9,571 bases of DNA from Rhodothermia bacterium (GTDB lineage Bacteria > Bacteroidota > Rhodothermia > Rhodothermales > JABDKH01), in NCBI GenBank assembly GCA_018679295.1, contig JAHHLP010000001.1, positions 1 through 9,571 on the forward strand, given 5' to 3'. Under the pieces are notes generated by a model that saw only the letters and a program-made list of their open reading frames with translations, was not told the origin of the DNA and ran no database searches. The position numbers and the translations under genes are program-made. This document shows, piece after piece, positions 1 through 5,476 of the stretch (the stretch's first letter is position 1; the number at the start of each line of letters is the position of its first letter).

Positions 1-289
1 ACACCTTGATGTGATTGGCTCCCTTCTGACGAAGGAGGTCGCACATGTACTTGAAGTACTCCATGTGACCACCCTGATACGACGAGACGGCTATCCCCTG
101 CGCATCTTCCTCGATGGCCGTCGACACTACATCCGCTACGGCCCTGTTATGACCCAAGTGGATCACTTCCGCACCGCTGGACTGGAGAATGCGACGCATG
201 ATGTTGATGGCTGCGTCGTGACCATCGAACAGGCTCGCTGCTGTGACGAACCGTACGTGGTGCTCCGGTTTGTAGACGGTTTGATCCAT
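1..289 (-). CDS. icmF: Fused isobutyryl-CoA mutase (IcmF type), N-terminal cobalamin-binding domain, partial
   Basis: The first 96 codons of a gene that continues beyond the left edge. The ATG is at 289-287. Residues 12-36 read VRFVTAASLFDGHDAAINIM and onward, which I recognise as the start of the B12-binding domain of IcmF, where a B12 domain, a MeaB-like GTPase chaperone and the mutase are fused in one chain. D22-G-H24 is the cobalamin motif, with H24 the expected lower cobalt ligand; the usual glycine three residues after the histidine is alanine (A27), as I recall for IcmF. VSSYQGGH (68-75) matches the next conserved loop. The family interconverts isobutyryl- and n-butyryl-CoA, or related branched acyl-CoAs, using adenosylcobalamin in the cytoplasm. 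No strong Shine-Dalgarno sequence precedes the ATG, and the frame is open further upstream, so the start is likely but not certain. Only the N-terminal domain is visible, so a stand-alone small mutase subunit cannot be wholly excluded. Confidence 0.85.
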   Translation of the reverse strand, partial: MDQTVYKPEHHVRFVTAASLFDGHDAAINIMRRILQSSGAEVIHLGHNRAVADVVSTAIEEDAQGIAVSSYQGGHMEYFKYMCDLLRQKGANHIKV

Positions 290-406
290 ATGTTGCCGCA
301 AGAAAGACGACGTGAACTGAGTTACGCACGCCGGCGTCGGTTGTTTTACCTGATCAAGACTCCTCGCTTACATGCTGACTCGCAACGCCGGTTCGCCTGT
401 CAAACA

Positions 407-451
407 CGTACCAAGGTCGGTAGTATCGATTATCGGCGATGATATGGTACG
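407..451. repeat. Inverted repeat, 7-base perfect arms
   Basis: The arms CGTACCA (407-413) and TGGTACG (445-451) are perfect inverted complements around a 31-base spacer. The spacer itself contains ATCGAT and a short ATCG/CGAT pairing. It lies 118-162 bases upstream of the icmF ATG, a plausible place for an operator or leader structure. Arms this short can arise by chance, so a function is only a possibility. Confidence 0.3.
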
Positions 452-514
452 ATTTACTGACCGCCAAAGGACCATTTCTTTTGGCCGCTTCCCATGAGTT
501 GCGAATGAGGATGG

Positions 515-532
515 ATTCGGGTCCGAATTCGG
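515..532. repeat. Clustered palindromic half-sites (ATTCGG/CCGAAT), candidate operator
   Basis: The hexamer ATTCGG occurs at 515-520 and 527-532, and its complement CCGAAT at 523-528. This creates a perfect 10-base palindrome CCGAATTCGG (523-532) and an overlapping inverted repeat ATTCGG-GT-CCGAAT (515-528); the two direct copies are 12 bases apart. Dyad half-sites of this kind are typical of dimeric repressors of the TetR or GntR sort, and some TetR-family regulators control branched-chain acyl-CoA catabolism. A link to icmF regulation is inference only, as it lies over 220 bases from that start. Confidence 0.35.
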
Positions 533-562
533 GCCTCGGCAGCCGTGGTCAACGGTATGTCG

Positions 563-593
563 GTTGCGATACTCTCTGCGCATTGCTCGCAAC
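563..593. repeat. Inverted repeat, 7-base perfect arms
   Basis: GTTGCGA (563-569) and TCGCAAC (587-593) are perfect inverted complements with a 17-base loop that contains the palindrome TGCGCA. There is no U-tract, so it is not an intrinsic terminator. It lies downstream of the sodA terminator and far upstream of icmF. It may be a minor operator or chance. Confidence 0.25.
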
Positions 594-658
594 GGTCGGG
601 GTCGCTACGCGAGGCATCGACGCAAACACTTGACCGCGAGCTCGCTGCGATGTGCGCC

Positions 659-693
659 AAAAGAAAAGGGGGCAGCGGAAAGCCGCCACCCCC
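659..693 (-). terminator. Rho-independent terminator of sodA
   Basis: On the minus strand the arm GGGGGTGGCGG (693-683) pairs with CCGCTGCCCCC (678-668) over 11 base pairs, two of them G-U, with the four-base loop CTTT. It is followed directly by TTTTCTTTT (667-659). It begins 21 bases after the sodA stop codon. A strong GC stem, small loop and U-rich tail make this a textbook intrinsic terminator, so transcription of the upstream unit should end here and icmF should have its own promoter. Confidence 0.93.
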
Positions 694-714
694 TCCTGAC
701 GAAATAGAACCGGA

Positions 715-1326
715 CTAGACGGCGGCGTCGTAGTAGTTTGCCACCTTATCCCAGTTCACTACGTTCCACCATGCTGAGACGTAATCCGGACGGCGATTCT
801 GATAGTTCAGATAGTACGCGTGCTCCCAAACATCGAGTCCCAGAATCGGCGTGAGTCCCTCCATGAAAGGGCTGTCCTGATTTGGCGTTGACATCACGGT
901 CAGTCCTTCGCCGGATTCAATCGCAAGCCACGCCCATCCGCTTCCGAAGCGGCCACCCGCGGCGCTAGCGAACTTCTCCTTGAAATCGTCGAACGAGCCG
1001 AACGCTGACGCGATCGCATCTCCGAGGTTTCCGCCAGGCTGACCTCCGCCATCCGGAGACATCACGGTCCAGAACAAACTGTGGTTAGCATGCCCTCCCC
1101 CGTTGTTACGAACTGCGGTGCGAATTGACTCGGGTACACTTTCAATCCCGACCAGCAGCTCCTTCAGGGACTTGGCGGCAAGGTCTCCGTGACCCTCCAA
1201 TGCCGCATTAAGTTTGTTAACGTATCCCTGGTGATGCTTTGTGTGGTGGATCTCCATCGTCCGTGCGTCAATGGTCGGTTCGAGCGCATCATAACCGTAT
1301 GGAAGATCGGGTAATGTGTGAGCCAT
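715..1326 (-). CDS. sodA: Superoxide dismutase [Mn], SodA
   Basis: A 203-residue enzyme, the normal length for bacterial Fe/Mn superoxide dismutase, which converts superoxide to oxygen and hydrogen peroxide. The N-terminal part is the usual alpha-hairpin and contains MEIHHTKHHQGYV; the C-terminal part carries the family signature DVWEHAYY (165-172). The metal ligands are all present: H27, H82, D165 and H169. Q150 in STPNQD and the GGHANH stretch (77-82) favour the manganese form over the iron form, though cambialistic use cannot be excluded. There is no signal peptide, so it is cytoplasmic. The ATG has a strong Shine-Dalgarno sequence. It lies 83 bases behind the 1410-1982 gene in the same direction, with a strong terminator after it. 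It could be the last gene of the complex I transcript or have its own promoter in the 83-base gap; I see no clear promoter there. Confidence 0.97.
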   Translation of the reverse strand: MAHTLPDLPYGYDALEPTIDARTMEIHHTKHHQGYVNKLNAALEGHGDLAAKSLKELLVGIESVPESIRTAVRNNGGGHANHSLFWTVMSPDGGGQPGGNLGDAIASAFGSFDDFKEKFASAAGGRFGSGWAWLAIESGEGLTVMSTPNQDSPFMEGLTPILGLDVWEHAYYLNYQNRRPDYVSAWWNVVNWDKVANYYDAAV

Positions 1327-1331
1327 TAATG

Positions 1332-1340
1332 CCTCCTCTT
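1332..1340 (-). promoter_or_regulatory. Strong ribosome binding site of sodA
   Basis: AAGAGGAGG on the minus strand ends five bases before the sodA ATG (1326-1324). It is the best Shine-Dalgarno match in the window and much stronger than those of the complex I genes, which fits high-level translation of SodA and fixes its start. Confidence 0.85.
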
Positions 1341-1409
1341 ACTGAATCTTGAAAAGAAAAGCTGAAGGGATCGTAGTAGTTGAATCGGGTCAGGGCGGGG
1401 GTTGGTTCC

Positions 1410-1982
1410 CTATTCATCAATTGTCCGCAGCATGGCCTCGCGATCGGAGGGCGACAATTGGCCCCGGTCAACCAGTTCCTGAAGCGCGTTCCTGACCGCA
1501 CGGACGTCGGTCGAAGACCCCTTCATCCTCTCCGCTTCAGAAGCCTCCGACTCGATGGATTGCATCATCGCCTCGTAGAGGAATCGGGCTACATATTCGG
1601 CGGCGTCGGGCCGGCCGGAGAAGTCGATCACAAAAGGTACCGTCGCTCGGCCTCGGTTGACGTCCAGCCTTACCTTTTTGCCGCCGAGAAATTTCCGTTT
1701 TGCCTTCACGCCGACGATGTCGTCGTAGCGGACTTCCTGCACGGGACTCAAGTCGTTGTTCTGAAACACCACTCCGGTCGATGTAAAGACGGCACCGTCC
1801 TTGGCATTGCCGGAAAGAGTGGCATCGTAAAGAGCCAGAACGTCCGGTTCCTCCACCGACCTGGCGAAGTCTCTTATGGCGTTCCTGAGTTTCTTTGGTG
1901 GAATATCAGGTGCCAGATAGATTCCGTGCGAAGGAGAGTGTGGCAGGAGCTCCTGCGCGAGCTTGCTTATTCCGCGTATCAT
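1410..1982 (-). CDS. Uncharacterised soluble protein, possible PH-like fold with SHOCT-like tail
   Basis: A 190-residue protein that I cannot name. The chosen ATG (1982-1980) lies 25 bases after the nuoN stop; a longer frame reaches back into nuoN, but that part is nuoN sequence read out of frame. Residues 48-75 (VLALYDATLSGNAKDGAVFT and onward) and the strand-rich stretch to about 122 resemble bacterial PH-like domain proteins of the type 'VL.LYD.TL.G.AKDG..FT..G'. Residues 126-153 are probably helical. The tail ALQELVDRGQLSPSDREAML (167-186) resembles the short SHOCT-type helical motif (a Leu pattern, then G-x-L/I-[ST]-x-x-[ED]). No signal peptide or membrane segment is seen, so it should be cytoplasmic. 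Its ribosome site is weak (AGG about 12 bases upstream). It sits between nuoN and sodA, but nothing in its sequence ties it to respiration. Both domain suggestions rest on recall and need a profile search. Confidence 0.75.
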   Translation of the reverse strand: MIRGISKLAQELLPHSPSHGIYLAPDIPPKKLRNAIRDFARSVEEPDVLALYDATLSGNAKDGAVFTSTGVVFQNNDLSPVQEVRYDDIVGVKAKRKFLGGKKVRLDVNRGRATVPFVIDFSGRPDAAEYVARFLYEAMMQSIESEASEAERMKGSSTDVRAVRNALQELVDRGQLSPSDREAMLRTIDE

Positions 1983-2007
1983 CAGATCGGACCTGCTACG
2001 CTGCGAC

Positions 2008-3507
2008 TCATCGGATCGCTGCCACGGCGGCCGCGCTGTCCGAGAAGAATAGCGTCGTCGACTCCAGCACACCGGGATAGATTCCGAGGACCAGCAGCAG
2101 CCCGGCGCAAACAACAAGAACCACTGACGTGCTCATAGACAGCGGCGATGCCATCAGTTGATCGAGGGCCGGCGCGGCCTCTTCCTCAGGAGACTTCATC
2201 CAGAAGACGTAGAGCACACGCAGATAGTAGTATGCCGATGCTGCGCTCGTCAGCAACCCTACAATCACGAGCCACGTAAGTCCCGCATCAATGGCGGGCG
2301 CGAACACTGCGTATTTCCCGATGAACCCTCCGAGTGGCGGAAAGCCCGTAAGGCTGAACATGAAGAATCCCATCGATACGCCAAGCAACGGCTTGCGATA
2401 TCCGATCCCCGCCAGGGAATCCAAATCCTGTTTCTGCCCGACATGCCCATCCCATTCCAGCGCCGCCATCACACCGAATGCACCGATGTTCATCAGCGTG
2501 TACACGAGCAAGTAGAAGAGGGCACCGGAGTAGCCGGCCGTCGTGCCTGCGGCAATCCCGACGAGCACGTATCCCGCGTGTGCGATCGACGAGTACGCCA
2601 GCATTCGCTTGACGTTGGACTGTGCGATGGCCACGACATTGCCGAGAATCATGGTTGCGGCAGCGACGATCGCGAGAACGAGCATCCACCGTTCGGCAGG
2701 GAGTGCATGATAAACGACGAGAACAAGCGCGGCGAACGCTGAGGCCTTTGAGGCCGTGGACATGTAGCCCGTCAGGGTAGTCGGCGCGCCTTGGTAGACG
2801 TCCGGCGTCCACATGTGGAATGGCGCCGCGCTTACCTTAAATAGAAAGCCGATAAAGAGCAGGCCGACGCCTCCCCACAGCAAGACCTCAGAGCCCGCCC
2901 CTCCAGCCAGGGCGGCAGGCATCTCATCGAGATATAATGTGCCGGTAGCCGCGTAGAGGAGCGCGATTCCGTACAGGAAAAACCCGGTTGAGAACGCGCC
3001 CAGCAGGAAGTACTTCAGAGCACTCTCAACGGAGCCTTCCTCGGTACGGACCAGCCCTGTGAGGATGTAAAGACAGATCGACATGGTCTCGAGACCGACA
3101 AACACAGTGATGAGGCTGTTTGCCGACCCGAGCACAATCATACCCGCCGAGGCAAAGACGACGAGTGAGTATACCTCACCGTAATTGTGGCCTATCCGGT
3201 CCAGATAGTGAACTGAGATGGCCAGCGTGAAAGCCGTGGCCGCGAGGATGATGATGTTAACGAAAGACGCGTATCCGCCGGCCCACATGAGCCCGTAGAA
3301 AATCTTCTCGGCCGGTCCCGGCATCCGAAGCAGCTCAAACGAGATCGCCAAAACGGATGCGGCCACCCCAATCCACGGTATCGCCCGATGGTCGTTGCGG
3401 AGCGAGTCCCAGACCACCATCACGAGACCTACAACGCTCAGCAATACCAGAGAGAAAGCGTTTCCCAGGTCACTTCCAAGTGAAGCATATGCTCCTGTCA
3501 GATCCAT
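2008..3507 (-). CDS. nuoN: NADH-quinone oxidoreductase subunit N
   Basis: A 499-residue, highly hydrophobic antiporter-like subunit of complex I, close to the family's usual length (about 480-500), and the third proton-pumping subunit, lying next to NuoK. The conserved channel residues are present: E140 in FVGLETMS (E. coli E133), K224 in FLFKVSAAPFHMW (K217), K254 in TASKA (K247) and K398 in GGFIGKY (K395; a lysine here is the NuoN hallmark, where NuoM has Glu). The SAAPFHMWTPDVYQGAP segment (226-242) is typical of NuoN and separates it from NuoL and NuoM. It begins with ATG 41 bases after the phhB stop, with only a weak Shine-Dalgarno sequence. Unlike the usual order, in which nuoN follows nuoM directly, two non-complex-I genes come between. 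No frame damage was seen. Confidence 0.97.
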   Translation of the reverse strand: MDLTGAYASLGSDLGNAFSLVLLSVVGLVMVVWDSLRNDHRAIPWIGVAASVLAISFELLRMPGPAEKIFYGLMWAGGYASFVNIIILAATAFTLAISVHYLDRIGHNYGEVYSLVVFASAGMIVLGSANSLITVFVGLETMSICLYILTGLVRTEEGSVESALKYFLLGAFSTGFFLYGIALLYAATGTLYLDEMPAALAGGAGSEVLLWGGVGLLFIGFLFKVSAAPFHMWTPDVYQGAPTTLTGYMSTASKASAFAALVLVVYHALPAERWMLVLAIVAAATMILGNVVAIAQSNVKRMLAYSSIAHAGYVLVGIAAGTTAGYSGALFYLLVYTLMNIGAFGVMAALEWDGHVGQKQDLDSLAGIGYRKPLLGVSMGFFMFSLTGFPPLGGFIGKYAVFAPAIDAGLTWLVIVGLLTSAASAYYYLRVLYVFWMKSPEEEAAPALDQLMASPLSMSTSVVLVVCAGLLLVLGIYPGVLESTTLFFSDSAAAVAAIR

Positions 3508-3548
3508 CAGCTCAGCACGCTATTTAGTGGAACCGTACGACGTTGTCG

Positions 3549-3839
3549 TCAGACCCAAACGAATGACTGAATCGTTTGTGCAAGATTCACGTCATGCCCC
3601 GTCACCCGATTACCAGCATCATGAGTCGTGAGAGAGACCTCGACACGATTGTACACATTCTGGATCTCCGGATGATGCTCGACCTGCTCCGCCTCAAAGG
3701 CCAGTCTGACAATGAAACTGATCGCTTCCGGAAAGGTGGAGAAGGTGAAGGTCTTGACGAGTTTGTCGTCTTGCAGCGACCAACCCTTCAACCGCCCGAG
3801 GGCCTCGTTAATCTGCTCGTCGGTTAGTGGTTTACTCAT
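3549..3839 (-). CDS. phhB: Pterin-4a-carbinolamine dehydratase (PCD)
   Basis: A 96-residue protein of normal PCD length. The family dehydrates 4a-hydroxytetrahydrobiopterin made by phenylalanine hydroxylase, so that the pterin cofactor can be reduced again; in eukaryotes the homologue (DCoH) also acts as a transcription coactivator. The signature is complete: EHHPEIQNVYNRVEVSLTTH (54-73) followed by D74 and VTGHD. H55, H56 and H73 correspond to the catalytic histidines H61, H62 and H79 of the mammalian enzyme. The ATG at 3839-3837 gives the normal N-terminus MSKPLTDEQI; the longer frame upstream overlaps nhaD and is out-of-frame nhaD sequence. It starts 20 bases after nhaD and ends 41 bases before nuoN, so it is very probably translated from the complex I transcript. 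No phenylalanine hydroxylase gene is visible in this window. The same nhaD-pcd insertion is known, from memory, in Rhodothermus marinus. Confidence 0.94.
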   Translation of the reverse strand: MSKPLTDEQINEALGRLKGWSLQDDKLVKTFTFSTFPEAISFIVRLAFEAEQVEHHPEIQNVYNRVEVSLTTHDAGNRVTGHDVNLAQTIQSFVWV

Positions 3840-3859
3840 TGTCTCATACTCGTTTCGAT

Positions 3860-5446
3860 CTACAATACCCATCCACTGTAGAAGACGATGTAGACCAGGA
3901 TGTAGATGGGGGCGAGGATCGGAATGGAGTAGCGTATGATGTAGCCCATGAACGATGGCGTATCCACACCCTGCGACTCCGCGATCGCCTTCACCATGAA
4001 ATTTGGCGCATTGCCGATATAAGACATGGCACCGAAGAACACTGCGGCCACGGAGATCGCCTGCAGGAAGAACCATGACTCGGGATGCGCCATTTCCGGC
4101 AACGCGAATTCTTTAACCTGGGCTGCAACACTCACATCCAATCCGAACTTGCCCATCGCCGCAGAAAGGAAGTTGAGGTACGTCGGCGCATTGTCCAGAA
4201 TGGCCGAGAGCGTGCCGGTTCCGAAATAGAACATGCCCACGGTAAGGGAGTCGGCGTTGTTCTGGGCAAAAGCCGCAATATTCGCCAGTGCGGGCTGCAT
4301 TGTGAAGAAGATTCCCAGGAAGAGCCAGCCCACCTCTCGAATCGGCTCGAAGTTGAACTCGTTCTTCTCCAAAACGCTACGGTCGGCACTCTTGTATGCC
4401 AGGAAGGCAACGGAGAACATGATGATCTCCCGGATTCCGAAAGGCAGGTGGACGTCTCCGATATGCAGGGCCGGTACCCAGCTAAAGACGTTCGGGTCGA
4501 TGAAGACCGAGCCGACGATGATGGCCACCCAAATGAAGCTCTTAATTCCCTCAAGCTGTACAGTCGGGAGGCCGGGCTCCGGCTCTGCGGCCTTATCCTT
4601 GTTGCGGTAATCGAAGACAAGGAAGACGGCGAGAATGAGGATGGTCGTCGGCAGCCAGATGTACCACACGTGCGTGAAGGTCCAGAAGAACGGGACGCCA
4701 CGCAGGAAACCGAGGAACAGCGGCGGATCGCCTATCGGCGTGAGTGCTCCACCAACGTTGGCAACAAGAAAGATGAAAAAGACGATGTGATACGCCTTGA
4801 GGCGACCCAGATTGAGCCGCATGTAGCAGCGAATGAACAGCATCGCGGAACCCGTCGTGGCGATGATGTTCGCGATGACGGAGGCGACGAACAGCAGCAC
4901 CGCATTAGTGACCGGTACGCCTTTCGCATTGACCTTTACGTAGATACCGCTGGCCGCGATGAACAGCGATGCGACAAGGGCAATGAAAGCCAGATACTCC
5001 TGTATTGCATGGACGACCGGGATCGGCGAGCCGAGTGCAAATATGTAATAGGCCGCCACAAAAACGCCCAGCCCGATCGCATATTTAGGATAGTGGTGAT
5101 GCCAGTGATGCGCGTAAAACAGGGGTCCCGTCGCGATCATCACCAGCAGCGCTGCAAAAGGAAGAACGAGCCAGACAGGAGGCACCTCGCCGTGCCCGTG
5201 ATCGTCGGCAGGTTCTCCTTCGGCTGACGCGTGATCCTGTTCGGCATGATCCTGCTCCGCCCCGGCGTCTGCCGGCACCTCAGCGTTGGCAGCAGTTTCT
5301 TCAAGAGCTGCGACCGAGTCCGCCACTGCTTGGGCGGCTTCCTGCCCGAAGGCGACGCTTGCCGGCCACAGTATGATGACGGCCAGACATAAGGCGCCCG
5401 ACATCAACAAACTCCGGGAGCGTATCGGCAGCAGCAATGCCATCAT
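3860..5446 (-). CDS. nhaD: NhaD-type Na+/H+ antiporter
   Basis: A 528-residue inner-membrane protein of the ion transporter superfamily, expected to exchange cytoplasmic Na+ (or Li+) for external H+. It starts with a possible signal peptide (about 1-35, possible cleavage after AFG), then a hydrophilic acidic, His-containing stretch (36-89) with the small repeat EQDHAEQDHA (64-73), then many membrane segments. Conserved polar breaks lie at ANIIATTGSAM (192-202), GGALTPIGDPPLF (232-244), LSAILDNAPTY (413-423) and MSYIGNAPNFM (474-484), consistent with the two-fold inverted repeat of this superfamily. A His cluster HHWHHHY (113-119) lies near the first membrane segment. ATG codons at 5446 and 5443 lack a Shine-Dalgarno sequence, whereas ATG 5404 (residue 15) has a good one, so the start is uncertain. 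I prefer the longer form because it supplies the Arg residues of a signal peptide. Placed 30 bases after nuoM and 20 before phhB, it is likely co-transcribed with complex I. A related anion/dicarboxylate carrier is the less likely alternative. Confidence 0.88.
   Translation of the reverse strand: MMALLLPIRSRSLLMSGALCLAVIILWPASVAFGQEAAQAVADSVAALEETAANAEVPADAGAEQDHAEQDHASAEGEPADDHGHGEVPPVWLVLPFAALLVMIATGPLFYAHHWHHHYPKYAIGLGVFVAAYYIFALGSPIPVVHAIQEYLAFIALVASLFIAASGIYVKVNAKGVPVTNAVLLFVASVIANIIATTGSAMLFIRCYMRLNLGRLKAYHIVFFIFLVANVGGALTPIGDPPLFLGFLRGVPFFWTFTHVWYIWLPTTILILAVFLVFDYRNKDKAAEPEPGLPTVQLEGIKSFIWVAIIVGSVFIDPNVFSWVPALHIGDVHLPFGIREIIMFSVAFLAYKSADRSVLEKNEFNFEPIREVGWLFLGIFFTMQPALANIAAFAQNNADSLTVGMFYFGTGTLSAILDNAPTYLNFLSAAMGKFGLDVSVAAQVKEFALPEMAHPESWFFLQAISVAAVFFGAMSYIGNAPNFMVKAIAESQGVDTPSFMGYIIRYSIPILAPIYILVYIVFYSGWVL
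5412..5415 (-). promoter_or_regulatory. Internal Shine-Dalgarno supporting an alternative nhaD start
   Basis: GGAG on the minus strand lies seven bases before the ATG at 5404-5402, which is codon 15 of the long nhaD frame. The upstream ATG pair at 5446 and 5443 has no comparable site. Starting here would give a 514-residue protein beginning MSGALCLAV, with no basic residues before its hydrophobic segment. Confidence 0.4.
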
Positions 5447-5476
5447 CGTGGTGGCCCGATTTTGACTAACTGGAGG

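Larger units (their letters stand above)
290..658. other. Intergenic region between icmF start and sodA terminator
   Basis: About 370 bases with no convincing gene. Short open frames exist on both strands, but they are rich in Arg and Ser, have no good ribosome site and look like no protein I know. It should hold the icmF promoter and 5' leader, since the sodA terminator closes the upstream unit. I see no clear -35/-10 pair, no Bacteroidota-type TTTG/TAnnTTTG promoter and no cobalamin-riboswitch core. It does contain three inverted repeats, listed separately. No tRNA or other structured RNA was recognised. Confidence 0.6.

Noticed and set aside
375..403. TTGACA on the minus strand (403-398) as an icmF -35 box
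   Set aside because: At the required 16-18 base spacing there is no sequence resembling TATAAT, and no Bacteroidota-type -7 element either.
11..442. A 143-codon plus-strand open frame
   Set aside because: It lies opposite the icmF start, whose minus-strand frame encodes a recognisable B12-binding domain. The plus-strand protein resembles nothing known and continues into non-coding sequence.
290..658. Cobalamin riboswitch before the B12-dependent icmF
   Set aside because: I looked for the conserved B12-box core and did not find it; IcmF-type genes are also not usual targets of this riboswitch.
454..660. A 68-codon minus-strand open frame in the intergenic region
   Set aside because: It runs into the terminator tail of sodA, has no ribosome site and shows no recognisable protein pattern.
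1983..2117. A longer N-terminus for the 1410-1982 protein
   Set aside because: The extra 45 codons overlap the 3' end of nuoN and are Arg/Ser-rich out-of-frame sequence, while the ATG at 1982 falls just after the nuoN stop.
1380..2138. A 252-codon plus-strand open frame
   Set aside because: It is antisense to the 1410-1982 gene and the nuoN end, has an Arg-rich composition typical of shadow frames and no ribosome site.
4085..5227. A 380-codon plus-strand open frame inside nhaD
   Set aside because: It is the antisense shadow of nhaD. The translation is very rich in Arg, Glu and Asp, as expected from reading hydrophobic membrane codons backwards.
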